NCBI GenBank assembly: GCA_009602725.1
Contig: WELB01000091.1
Coordinates: 149,769 to 213,761, forward strand
Source: Spirogloea muscicola
Taxonomy: Eukaryota; Streptophyta; Zygnematophyceae; Spirogloeales; Spirogloeaceae
Length of the DNA: 63,993 nucleotides
Reading direction: 5' to 3'
Below are positions 35,501 through 43,875 of this stretch, one piece after another; within the stretch, counting starts at the first letter, position 1, and every line of letters begins with the position of its first letter. The translations under genes and the position numbers were made by a program. The notes beneath the pieces were generated by a model. It was not told where the DNA came from, did not search any database, and saw only the letters and a program-made list of their open reading frames with translations.

Positions 35501-35763
35501 GGACTTGGGCTGCTGATGCCGTAGAGGCGGCAAGGAAGGACCAGGGGGTTCTGCAGAAGTCCTTAGCAATTGATACAGGCCAAGAAAGGAGGACCATCAG
35601 AGCGTGGCCAGAAGCTGCAGAAGAGCAGGACCCTCCTGGCCCAGAGAGTGCAGGCCACCGAAGCAAAGGACCGCTGGCTGCTGCCTTGCCAGATAGTTGG
35701 CAGCCACCAGCTGTGCCGGATGTGCATGCTGCAGCCTTGGAGCGGCGCCCGCTTGACTTCTAG
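32590..35763 (+). CDS. PRC-barrel domain protein, plant/cyanobacterial type
   Basis: Exons with matching phase 0: ~32590-32734 (RSAVLARQAVTRAG, then LGIVTQLWVDRRT), 33710-33790 (LRVVSLHLQPTYFAQ...ISFSDIVQ), 33903 to ~33977 (IGDVLLVHD), 34255-34299 (VGHEVITESGIVLGK), 34564-34653 (VRDFAFDLSSGLVAVLVIDA), 34832-34933 (LSTFALAANAINSLEHDRVI), 35026-35763 (GVVDRWRQSLGLR, then a long disordered Ser/Pro/Arg/Glu-rich tail; TAG). Two PRC-barrel repeats can be read: one around LGIVTQLWVD-GDVLLVHD, one around GHEVITESGIVLGKVRDFAF. Known: PRC barrels occur in the photosynthetic reaction-centre H subunit and in RimM, and plants keep a plastid protein of this layout. A plastid role is inferred. The start codon is not certain. 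TGTAA at 35928-35932 is a good polyadenylation signal. Confidence 0.88.
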
Positions 35764-36229
35764 CCCATGTAGTTCGGCATCCAAGCCTTGCCACTTCTGC
35801 TTGGTGCATAACCGTTGCTGCTCTAAGTGTGGAGCTGCTCTCTCTGTGTATATCTTTCTAAATAAGGCCAGTCGCTTACTGCCAAAGGCCTGGCTGCTTC
35901 ATGGTGGGCGGTCGTCTGGACATTCCTTGTAATGGCACGCTGCTGATGATGAGCTGCTATACTGAATGCTTGTCGCTAGCATCCATTATTGTGCTCTACT
36001 GATGCCAAGCTGTCATGTCTTCTATACTTGATGATGGCAATCCATAGTGGAGGTAGTAAGTGGGTGTTGCAAGTTGCAGGGGCAATGCTAAGGACCACAT
36101 CTCTCATGTACTTGCAGCTTTTGTCCTCATGATGTGAGGTACTTAGATTGCTAGTTGGGGGAGCTCGGGTGCAAGTAGATATCACAGAGGGTGCAGGTAT
36201 TCTAAAGCATCGCCAAATCTCCATGTTGG
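35764..36229. other. Intergenic between convergent genes
   Basis: 3' flanks of the PRC-barrel gene (poly(A) signal TGTAA near 35928) and of the minus-strand coiled-coil gene. Nothing else seen. Confidence 0.45.
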
Positions 36230-38141
36230 TCACTTTTGGGTGTCTAGCGAATGCTTTGCAGTAGCGCCCTTTCCCGCCAGCCCCTTCTGCAGCCTGAAAT
36301 CCCCGCTGTATTTCCTCGTCGCCTTTGGCAGCGAAGTCAGCTTCTGCTGGCGAACGTCTTTGGAAGAACAAATATCACAAAGCGTGCAAGTTGTACTGTT
36401 GTGTTGCTCCCTCCTTACGCTCGAGGCTCAGAGTGCATGATTTGTTCCTCAAACATCGTAAGATGAGGGAGAACCAAGGTCTCAGAGCACTGCTAATCTT
36501 AATGGAGAATACCTGACCTACTTGCAGCAGGTGAAGTCTCATGTTCAGCCTGATTGAGTCTGGCAAACTGTGTTTGCTGTTCCATCACCTTCGCAGTCCC
36601 TGGCACCGACCACATGTAGCAGCACAGAACTGCATGATTATGAAAGGATTTCTGCCTACGATCACCACATTCAGCTTTACTATCCAAGGGGCAAACTTTC
36701 TCACTGAAGAAAGTGAAGTACACAAGACGTTATCCTTGAGCGACGCTTGCGGTCACAAGCGACATCGTTTCCAGCATAATGAAGAATTGAGACCGTCAAT
36801 GGATATTGTTGGTACTTTGCACCTCTGTAAGTTCTAGCAATGGAGAGCTCATCGTCTGTGTCCATGTCTCCTCTCTCCTCAAGGCAGGACTTGCTCATTT
36901 CTTGTCGCTCCTCAAGGTCCTTCAGTTCTGCGCAAGTACTTTGCAGCTCGTCTTGCAACGACCTGCAGCATAAGATTGTGAAATGCTGAAGGTAAGGGTT
37001 CCGTGGGCATATGAAAATCAATGTTGTCTTGCCATGCGCTTCTTATCCAACTTTGGACGGTCTTAGCAAAACAACGACTCTTCAGCTGTGTATTTAGTAA
37101 GATGATGAGTGGTCTTTGACATGACATATTATGATCTATGAGTAGTGTGGATGTCTCCACTTAAACGGCAATCATTGTGCAGTGGACCTTCGTTACCTTA
37201 TCTTCTCTTCAAGCTCTTCAAGTTTTGCCTTGTGATCTCCTTTCAGGGCAGCAGACACGTCTTCCATGTCCTGCTTATCATGACAGGGAGGAGGACCTCC
37301 AGTATTGAAGCTTAGAGGTGAGGGCATCCTTTGCTTTTGTGACCAACCAGTAGCAGGAATCAGCAAATGCCTGGCATGTTGGATGTGAACTGAATCTGAT
37401 AGTATCATAGATGGTGGATGTCTTATGAGTGTTTCATGAATGTTTTGCTAGGAGGTCATTTGCACCTTCACAGCATGAGACAGCTTGCTCTGCAATGTGG
37501 CGTTCTCCTTAGTTAAGATCTTGTTCTGCTTCTGATAGTCATACTGCAGTGGATGATGGAGCTGGCTCACGCCCTCAATTTAGCCACTTCTCTACAGGAC
37601 TTCCAGCAGCTCTCCTGCTGGTAAGCCACGTAAGTGAAGAATGCTATTGAGGTCACAGGTGGAGGACTAAGCCAATCCTTTGCGACTTCGATGAAAACGT
37701 CACACACCTGCAGGGTCAGAATGCGCAGTGTGTCGTCTCGGCCCTGAAGGAGCAGTTTATTCTCTGTATCAATCAGAAACAGTGCATTATCTCCTTTGTA
37801 TGCATCAGTCTTCAAACTCAAGCTAACGCACAGTGATAAAATCCACAATCGACACCTCACCTTTACTATAACGTCAAGTCTGTCTCAGCAGCGCCAGTCC
37901 CATTACCTCTGCGCAGTTCTTCTTTGAGCTTGTCGCTGTGAGCGAGCTTGACCTCCACGACCGAAAGCGCGGCCTTGGCCGCCTGCAGCTCGGACCTGCT
38001 CTCGATGTACGCCTGCTCGAGGTCAGCCAGGGACGCAAGCAGGTCCCGGATGTGGCCGTCCAGAGCGCTCCCGCTCCAGCGCCGCGCATCCGACGGCGCC
38101 GCGGCCGCCGCCGGCGCCGCCGCCGCCGTCGCAGGAGTCAT
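36230..38141 (-). CDS. Small coiled-coil protein, function unknown
   Basis: Not recognised. Exon 1 is 38141-37907 (ATG; Ala/Pro-rich lead, then DGHIRDLLASLADLEQAYIE and VVEVKLAHSDKLKEELR). Further exons are near ~37735 (GRDDTLRILTLQ), ~37555-37450 (YDYQKQNKILTKENATLQSK), ~37290-37199 (MEDVSAALKGDHKAKLEELE), ~36962-36830 (LQDELQSTCAELKDLEERQE), ~36605-36528 (KVMEQQTQFARLNQAEHE) and a last exon of ~36365-36230 with a basic tail (RQQKLTSLPKATRKYSGDFR) ending TGA at 36230. Most of the protein is heptad-like. The join of 37199 to 36962 (phase 2) is clear; the order near 36.4-36.6 kb is tentative. The basic tail could contact nucleic acid or microtubules, but that is a guess. Confidence 0.6.
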
Positions 38142-38511
38142 CGCCGCGGCGGCGCCAGGAGTGGCCGCCCTTGCGGAGTTGCAGGCGGGCCGCAAGAGAA
38201 AAGGGGCGCCGGTGGGGCAAAAATGGGGAATGACGGCGACTCAGAAGGCAGGGGGTGGTAACGAAGATGAGCTGCCGACGGGGAGGGAGGGGGGAGGAGA
38301 ATGGGAGAGACGGTTGGTTTCACCAGAATCAACGGGAAAATTCCAATTTGTCAGACTACTGCATTGTCGCTTTGGCCAGCCCAGAAGAAGGAATGAACAA
38401 AATTCGAAAGGGGCCAGAGAAAGCGCTAAGGCACACAGGGAACGAAGGAGCTACGAAACACGCAGTAAAACCTTGTTGAGCAGCCGCAGGTCGCTCATCT
38501 TGACTCCCGGC
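38142..38511. other. Upstream flank of the small coiled-coil gene, with a family C trace
   Basis: Contains the GC-rich start region. Near 38376-38395 the sequence ttggccagcccagaagaagg, followed by aatgaacaaaattcgaaagg, is a diverged hairpin-repeat copy. No independent gene seen. Confidence 0.45.
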
Positions 38512-38725
38512 AGAAAGTGCTCGCCCTTAGAGAAGAGTGGCTGGCAAAGCCAGCCCAAAAAGAATGGACAATATCCCAAGCCAAAGAAAGTTTGTTTCTT
38601 CTTGTGCTTGTTTTTCTTAGCGCTTCCCCTGGCTCCCTTCTCATACTTTGTCCATTCTTTTTTGGGCTGGCTGTTCCAGCCCCTATCCTCAATGGGCGAG
38701 CTCTTTCTTCTAAAGAAAGAGATGC
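38512..38725. repeat. Family C element with ~60-bp inverted ends, each holding its own hairpin
   Basis: The left end reads gctcgcccttagagaagagt, then ggctggcaaagccagcc (38539-38555), then caaaaagaatggacaa. The right end is the inverse: tttgtccattcttttttggg, the stem-loop at 38664-38682 (gggctggctgttccagccc), then cctatcctcaatgggcgagc. The spacer is about 80 bp. A miniature inverted-repeat element with stem-loops nested inside the terminal repeats. Confidence 0.75.
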
Positions 38726-38794
38726 CGAAAAAGAACTACACTACAGTCCATGCCTTTGGACTAAGTAAAAGGCGAAAGAGCAGTTTGCTCTGTG

Positions 38795-38890
38795 CCTGGC
38801 ACGCGGCTGGCACCAGCGGAGTGCCTCTTTTTTCCCTGCAGCGAGCTACTCTGACTTGCTGTTGCTCACTCGCGGGTACTGAGCTTCCCT
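38795..38890 (+). mobile_element. Fragment of a retrotransposon 3' end (sense +)
   Basis: The segment gagctactctgacttgctgt, then tgctcactcgcgggtactga, then gcttccct matches, in opposite orientation, the last coding bases and stop of the main retrotransposon copy at 39476-39560. Only the extreme 3' end is present, as expected for 5'-truncated non-LTR insertions. Confidence 0.75.
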
Positions 38891-38939
38891 CTGTATCATC
38901 TCGTGTTTTGTAGTGTAGTCCTTTTTCGGCACTTATTTC

Positions 38940-38990
38940 TCTGGCTTTGGACATTGTCCATTTTTTTTGGGCTGGCTTTTCCAGCGATGC
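38940..38990. repeat. Family C hairpin copy
   Basis: ggacattgtccattttttttgggctggcttttccagc. The stem-loop is at 38971-38985. It directly follows the retrotransposon 3' fragment, in the orientation opposite to the 39361 copy. Confidence 0.7.
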
Positions 38991-39186
38991 AGGCCTAAAT
39001 AGCAACTGCTGTACTTGTGCACTGGAAAAAATAATTGCATCTATCTGCAACCCATGCACAGGCAGAGAAGACTATTCATGCACTGTATCTTGTGGCCAAG
39101 GCAAATCAAGCATATCAATCCTCTTAAGAGACCACTTTGCCATCCACAATCTGCAAGTCCACAATGTGAAAGCAAGTTCTGCAGGC

Positions 39187-39285
39187 CCTTCGCGCTCTCG
39201 CCGCCGCCTCCGGGTCTCGGCGGAGTGCCTCCTTCCCTGCATCGAGCTACTGTACTCTGACATGATGTTGCTCACTTTTGGCCCC
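39187..39285 (+). mobile_element. Second fragment of a retrotransposon 3' end (sense +)
   Basis: cgctctcgccgccgcctccg, then gtctcggcggagtgcctcct, then tccctgcatcgagctact, is a close inverted match to 39480-39575 of the main minus-strand copy. The two 3' ends face each other tail to tail, separated by family C repeats. Confidence 0.8.
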
Positions 39286-39299
39286 TTCGAACCTTTGCC

Positions 39300-39420
39300 C
39301 ATTCTTTTCGGGCTGGCTTTAGAAGAAAAAAAAAGAAAGAAAGAAGGCTCGCCCATAGAGAAAGAAGGGCTGGCAAAGCCAGCCCAAAAAGAATGGACAA
39401 TGTCCAAAGCCGAAGAATGA
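39300..39420. repeat. Two family C copies in the retrotransposon 3' flank
   Basis: ttcgggctggctttag at about 39308 and a fuller copy at 39345-39405 with the perfect stem-loop gggctggcaaagccagccc (39367-39385) followed by aaaaagaatggacaatgtcc. Confidence 0.8.
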
Positions 39421-39475
39421 GATGCCGAGGAAGGACTCCTCTACTCCACCAATCACGACAACATACTAGGGAAGC

Positions 39476-42235
39476 TCAGTACCCGCGAGTGAGCAACATC
39501 AGGTCCGAGTAGCTCGAGGCAGGGAAGGAGTCACTCCGCCGAGACCCGGAGGCAGCGGCCAGAGCGCGTCCTGCGCGCGTGTGGACAGCGTGGGCAAGGG
39601 ATCGCTGGAACGATACCGCCAAGCGCACACGAAAGACCTGGGCGAGCGACCCGGCGGCGTTGAAGCCGGGCAGCGCCCCGGGCGGACCAGACCGCCGATC
39701 AATAGCCTGACGAGCAAGCCGCTGGAGGAGATCCAGCCAGCGGCTGCCGAAGGCCCCGTGAACATCTATCGCCAGGGCCGCGAACTCATCACCGACCGGG
39801 TTTTCGGCATATTTTTTCTCTTTTGCCCGGGCTGCCAGGCCTACCGCATGCCCTGCAAACGATACCGACCTGGTGGGGTTGCCGGAGTCGTAGCTGTCCG
39901 TTGTCACCACATCAGCGATGATGCGGGGACCGCCGCCGGGCGGGGTAGCGACCAGGTCGGCGCGTTGGGTGTGCGACCGGCCGTCCTCGCCCCGCAGGAT
40001 GGGCATGACTGAGGAGCACTCCACCGCCACCTTGAAGCCCGCCTCTATGAACACCCCCTGCATACCATCGCGCAAAAGATCATGGGAAGCGGTCCGCTCG
40101 CCTCCGTGGGCGCAACGGAGCATGTGCGCGGCCAGCTCCGCAGGGTCGGCATGCCGGGCACCGCACTCGCACTGTGTGACACCTGGGAGGGAGGAGCCCC
40201 AAGAGCCGATGCACCGCCGTCCGGTAGACCTCGTCGGGCATGGTAAGTGCTGCATAGAGTGGGAGCGCTTGGAGCCACGCCGCCGCCCCAGGGGAAGAGG
40301 CGGAGAGAAGCCGAGCACGCCCGCGAACGTCAGACGGAGGGAGAAGCTCCACCGCCTGGTCAGAAGCCGCCTTCTCGACCAACGCCGAGAAGCGTGCCTG
40401 GGCACGCAGGTCTGGAGTGTGGGCGAGGTGCCGGAAAGGAACAGTCTGCTCGGACATGTTGGGGTGGACCTGCAGGAGCCTGTCGCGGGCAGTGCGGAGG
40501 GCGACTTGGAAGGGGAGTTGGCCTGTCTCCACATCGGCTGCCGCCCGCTCCAGGGCGCGTTGTCCGTGCACGAGGAACCTCTGACACATGGGGGCGGCCA
40601 CCTGCGCCCAGCTTCCCAGGAAGGCCGCCTCACAGACGCAGGCAACTGAGCGGCATCCCAAGCCGCCTCGACTGATCGGCAGGCTGGCCTGCAGCTGCGC
40701 AGCTTGGGTGGTGAGGAACGCCGGGTGCTGCACGAGGGAGGCTGCGGCCGCCATAATGCCGGTGTCGAAGGCCTCATACGCTGCCGTCACCGCCGGGGAG
40801 GGAAGGACGGTGCGGGCCAGGTAGTGGGGCCGCTGCGCGATGCACCGGGTCAGCATGGCGGTTGCCAGCTGCATGTCGTTCAGCGTGTGCAGGCGGGCCG
40901 CCGGCCGGAGGTGGTCCTGCAGTCGCCCCTGCAGCTGCTCCGCCACGAAGGCAGGTGCGCCCAGGGGGACGCCGAGGAGAGTGAGGCCCTCGGCCGGTGT
41001 CTGGCAGCCCACGGGCAGGCCCAGGTGGGCTGGGGACCTGCGGGGGACCAGGCACTGCACTTGTCCGCCCTGATGTACAGGCCGATCGCGCCCAGCTGCA
41101 CCTGGAGGGTAGCAAAGGCTGCCACGACGTCTGCAGGCGGTCCCACCAGAGTGGTATCATCTGCGTACGTCGGCACCAGCACGCCAGGGTGAGCCGCGAC
41201 CGTTGCCTGGAGCGCGCGATGGTGTGCTAGCGCATAGTAGAATCCAGCGAGTGGATCCCCTTGACGTGCACCCCTGGTGGAGTGGAGGGTCTCCACCGCT
41301 CCCCCCTCCGTCCGCCACAGCAGGTCACTTGGCTGACCGTACCCCAGCCTGAAGAAGGGTAGAAGGCTGGGGAAGGCCTCTCTCAGCTCCTCCGCAATGA
41401 CGTCCCGATCAACGCTATTGAAAGCATTGCGGACATCGACTGCCATAGCCACCCACTCGGGGTGCAGGTCCAGGGTGGCCCGTACGCCGTGCACGACCGT
41501 CTCGCCGCCGTTCCGCAGCCCCGCGCCAAACTGCTGGGGCGGCAGGTGTGCTTGGGCCTGCCCCGCGTACTGTTGCCAGAGTGCGCGCCCCACCAGACGG
41601 TAGAGTACCTCCCCGATGGCGATGGGCCGGACCCCTCCGCCGGCCTTGCTGAGCGCCAGCAGTGTGCTGGTGCACAGAACGTCCCGAATGCTAGCTGGGA
41701 CCTGGTCGCGGGCGAGGAGCTGGCACACCTGGTGGAGCGCCGCGAAGTCGGCAGGGTTCCCCTCCAAGAAGATTTCCCGGAGGTGCTCGGTGAGCATGTG
41801 GGAAGGACCTCCAGCGGCTGCGCGGCGGCTGCTCTGCAGGGCCTGCCGCAGGGCGTTGGCGTCGAGGACCACCTCCTCCAGCGGGGTGAAGGTGTCCAGC
41901 CACGGGGGCAGGGGGTTGCGCGCCGGAGGGTGCAGGGAGTCCAGGGCCGCCCGCGTGGCGGCGTTGGTGGGCGCCAGCACCGAGTCGTCCAGGGCCTGGA
42001 CCGCCCCGGACAACTCGCCCGCATGGCCGAAGCGTAGCGCCCAGCGGACATTGGCGGCCCCGGCTGGCGCGGCCCGCGTGGCCCCATGGTCTGCCGCCGA
42101 GGCGGCCACCGCTGCATCGTGGCGCGCCAGAAGCCCCTCCCACTGGCCGCCCTCGAACATCTGGACGCGCTCCAGGAGGGGCTGCTGGCCCTGCCGGCGG
42201 CCGTCGTTGGGGACGCGCCCGAGCAGTAGCCGGGG
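39476..42235 (-). pseudogene. Retrotransposon polyprotein (RT-RLE), broken by two frameshifts
   Basis: Reading in the minus direction: MFEGGQWEGLLARHD from 42160 (open frame extends to about 42235); RT motifs LSKAGGGVRPIAIGEVLYRL, AVDVRNAFNSVDR, TRGARQGDPLAG and the catalytic YADD near 41.17 kb. A one-base loss at about 41045 moves coding to another frame (LPVGCQTPAEGLTLLGVPLG), which continues through the thumb-like region. A one-base gain at about 40185 returns it to the first frame: CECGARHADPAELAAHMLRC (Cys/His motif), then RADLVATPPGGGPRIIADVV and KEKKYAENP (endonuclease core), stop at 39476. Known: RLE-type LINEs nick target DNA with this C-terminal domain and prime reverse transcription there. 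The two shifts compensate each other. They could be true decay or assembly errors. Confidence 0.85.
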
Positions 42236-42240
42236 GAAGC

Positions 42241-42300
42241 TGGCTTTTCACAGCCCTTGCCCCCATTGGGAGCGCCACTTCTTTGCCAGCCCCTCTTCCC
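42241..42300. repeat. Family C fragment at the 5' edge of the retrotransposon
   Basis: ctggcttttcacagcccttg, then cccccattgggagcgccact, resembles the outer part of other family C copies (compare 43336-43365, cccttgcccccattgggaga). Confidence 0.6.
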
Positions 42301-42319
42301 TGTTTTTGGGCGTTGCAGA

Positions 42320-42580
42320 GCAAAGAAAGCTGCAGCAGTACTCGGACTACCCTCAATGCGATCAGCTCCTGCCAGCGGCAATCGACGTCTTTGGTTGTCT
42401 GGGTCCTCGTTTCCACACCCTCCTCCAAAACATTGCCAATCTCGGCTACACATGTCGTGCAGATGTGTTTCCGGTTGAGTTGGGCTTGCCAGCTGCATAT
42501 TTGTCTTTGTTGCGACGACGTGTTTCGGCCTGTTTGCAGCGTGCTCAGGCTAATGCCTTGCACCAGAAAGAGAAGAAGGG
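42320..42580 (+). pseudogene. Diverged plus-strand remnant of the retrotransposon endonuclease domain
   Basis: The plus strand encodes QYSDYPQCDQLLPAAIDVFG, then CLGPRFHTLLQNIANLG, then RRRVSACLQRAQANALHQ. This aligns by eye with KKYAENPVGDEFAALAIDVH, then GAFGSRWLDLLQRLARQ, of the minus-strand element. It is a relative inserted head to head with the main copy, with only its 3' coding end kept, fused to a family C repeat. Confidence 0.8.
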
Positions 42581-42680
42581 CTCGCCCATTGAGAATATGG
42601 GCTGGAACAGCCAGCCCAAAAAAGAATGAACAGAGTACAAGAAGAGGGGGGGGGAAGCCAGGCGAAGCCCTAAAGCGAAG
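42569..42680 (+). repeat. Arm 1 of a nearly identical ~110-bp inverted repeat (family C)
   Basis: aagaagggctcgcccattga, then gaatatgggctggaacagcc, then agcccaaaaaagaatgaaca, then gagtacaagaagaggggg. It pairs with 43222-43335 almost without mismatch. The stem-loop gggctggaacagccagccc is at 42599-42617. Confidence 0.9.
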
Positions 42681-42687
42681 CCCTAAA

Positions 42688-42858
42688 GCACCAGAAAGCT
42701 GGCCGAGCTCTAGTTGGTGGCAGAAGGGCTTCGTATCTGACATCTAGTATTCAGGCATCGATTAGCGACCTTTATGTTTTGACCCGTGGTTACTGAGCGG
42801 GTCAATTTGCTGTAGATTATGTAGGTCTTTAGATGTGCTTGCCTTTGTACTTGGCCTT
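42688..42858 (+). repeat. Half copy of foldback family B
   Basis: caccagaaagctggccgagc, then attagcgacctttatgtttt, gacccgtggttactgagcgg, and finally gtgcttgcctttgtacttgg. It follows the right half of the 7823-8184 palindrome in order, with scattered mismatches and indels. The left half is missing. Confidence 0.75.
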
Positions 42859-42889
42859 TGGCCTTCGTTTGTTTCAAATACACGAAATT

Positions 42890-43070
42890 GGTCTTCTCTA
42901 TGGGCGAGCACTTCCTGTTGCCTTGAACATTCCTTCGGGCTGGCCTCTCACAATCACTGCCTATGTTGAAGGAGAAGAAAGTGCTCGCCCATTGAGAATA
43001 GGGGCTGGAACAACCAGCCCGAAAAAGAATGAACAGAGTACGAGAAGGGGGCCAGGAGAAGCGCTAATAT
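42890..43070. repeat. Family C pair inside the larger inverted repeat
   Basis: At 42895-42950 an inverse-oriented copy (ctatgggcgagcacttcctg, then ttcgggctggcctctcacaa). At 42975-43065 a forward copy with gctcgcccattgagaatagg, stem-loop 43002-43020 and cgaaaaagaatgaacagagt. Confidence 0.75.
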
Positions 43071-43221
43071 TGAAGGAGCTCTTCCCTAGCGCTCTTAGAA
43101 GGCTCTGGCCAGGGGACATACTTCCAGGAGCATAGCCTCTCCGACCTGCGCCTGCTTAGCAGGGGTTACTGAGTGGTTAGTAGCTGCTTTGTTTTTTCTT
43201 GTGTGCTTGTCATTTCTGCTG

Positions 43222-43335
43222 CTTCGCCTTAGGGCTTCGCCTGGCTTCCCCCCCCCTCTTCTTGTACTCTGTTCATTCTTTTTTGGGCTGGCTGTTCCAG
43301 CCCATATTCTCAATGGGCGAGCCCTTCTTCTTAGA
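43222..43335 (-). repeat. Arm 2 of the ~110-bp inverted repeat (family C)
   Basis: cttagggcttcgcctggctt, then ccccccctcttcttgtactc, then tgttcattcttttttgggct, then ggctgttccagcccatattc. Reverse complement of 42569-42680. The stem-loop is at 43285-43303. The near identity, against strong divergence of the other copies, points to a recent event. Confidence 0.9.
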
Positions 43336-43436
43336 AGCCCTTGCCCCCATTGGGAGAGCCACTTCTTCTTATTATTCGCCGACGTAGTCGGGCGGGTAGC
43401 TTAGGCCATTCTACTCATTCTAGCGTCCCGCAAGCC

Positions 43437-43560
43437 ATAGTTGCATGCTTTAGAATGCGGTTATCGTTGAGTCTGCAGCGCTCTCAGGCACTCGCGATCT
43501 ACCAGCGCGCTGGTCGTGCATTAGCCCAGGCTAATGGCTTCCGTGGGGGTGGTTTGGCTT
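43437..43560 (+). pseudogene. Another plus-strand retrotransposon C-terminal remnant
   Basis: The plus strand encodes FRMRLSLSLQRSQALAIYQR, then AGRALAQANGFR. It matches FRVRLAVSFQRSLAHAVHTR, then AGRALAAASGSR, of the main element. It is short and isolated, with no intact frame around it. Confidence 0.8.
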
Positions 43561-43875
43561 GTCAGATATGCATGTGCTCACTCGGGGACACTAGTGTCCC
43601 CCTTAGCCAGCTCATTACCCACTTACCAGGACATTTGTAAGGCTAGAATTGGCCTCCCTTTCAATTTCATGCGCACCGCGCGCCTTCTCTCGACGGTAGG
43701 CCCCACTGACTCGGTGGTGGAATAGGCGGAGTGGCTGGCGCCACTACGCCCTGTACTGTCAGACCCGGCGGCAGCGGCGGCGGCGGCGGCGGCGTCGGCG
43801 GCGGCCATGGCGGCGGCGGTGGCGGCNTCTCGCCGCGACGGTGATCGCCGCCGCCACCGCCGCCGCCGCCGCCGC

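Larger units (their letters stand above)
39290..42240 (-). mobile_element. Non-LTR retrotransposon, RT plus restriction-like endonuclease type
   Basis: Minus-strand element covering a reverse transcriptase, a Cys/His motif and a C-terminal PD-(D/E)XK-like endonuclease. Its 3' region (39475 down to about 39290) runs into hairpin repeats. Its 5' edge at about 42240 abuts another repeat fragment, so 5' truncation is likely. No apurinic-type endonuclease or long terminal repeats are seen. I cannot assign it to a named clade from sequence reading alone. Confidence 0.85.

Noticed and set aside
39290-39420. Family C hairpin as the conserved 3' tail recognised by the LINE reverse transcriptase
   Set aside because: Relative to LINE coding sense the repeat is in one orientation at 39.37 kb and in the other at 42.6 kb, and solo inverted pairs exist.
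42569-43335. CRISPR-like array from the repeated hairpins
   Set aside because: Copies vary in orientation and spacing, lie in a eukaryotic transposon nest and lack unique spacers of constant length.
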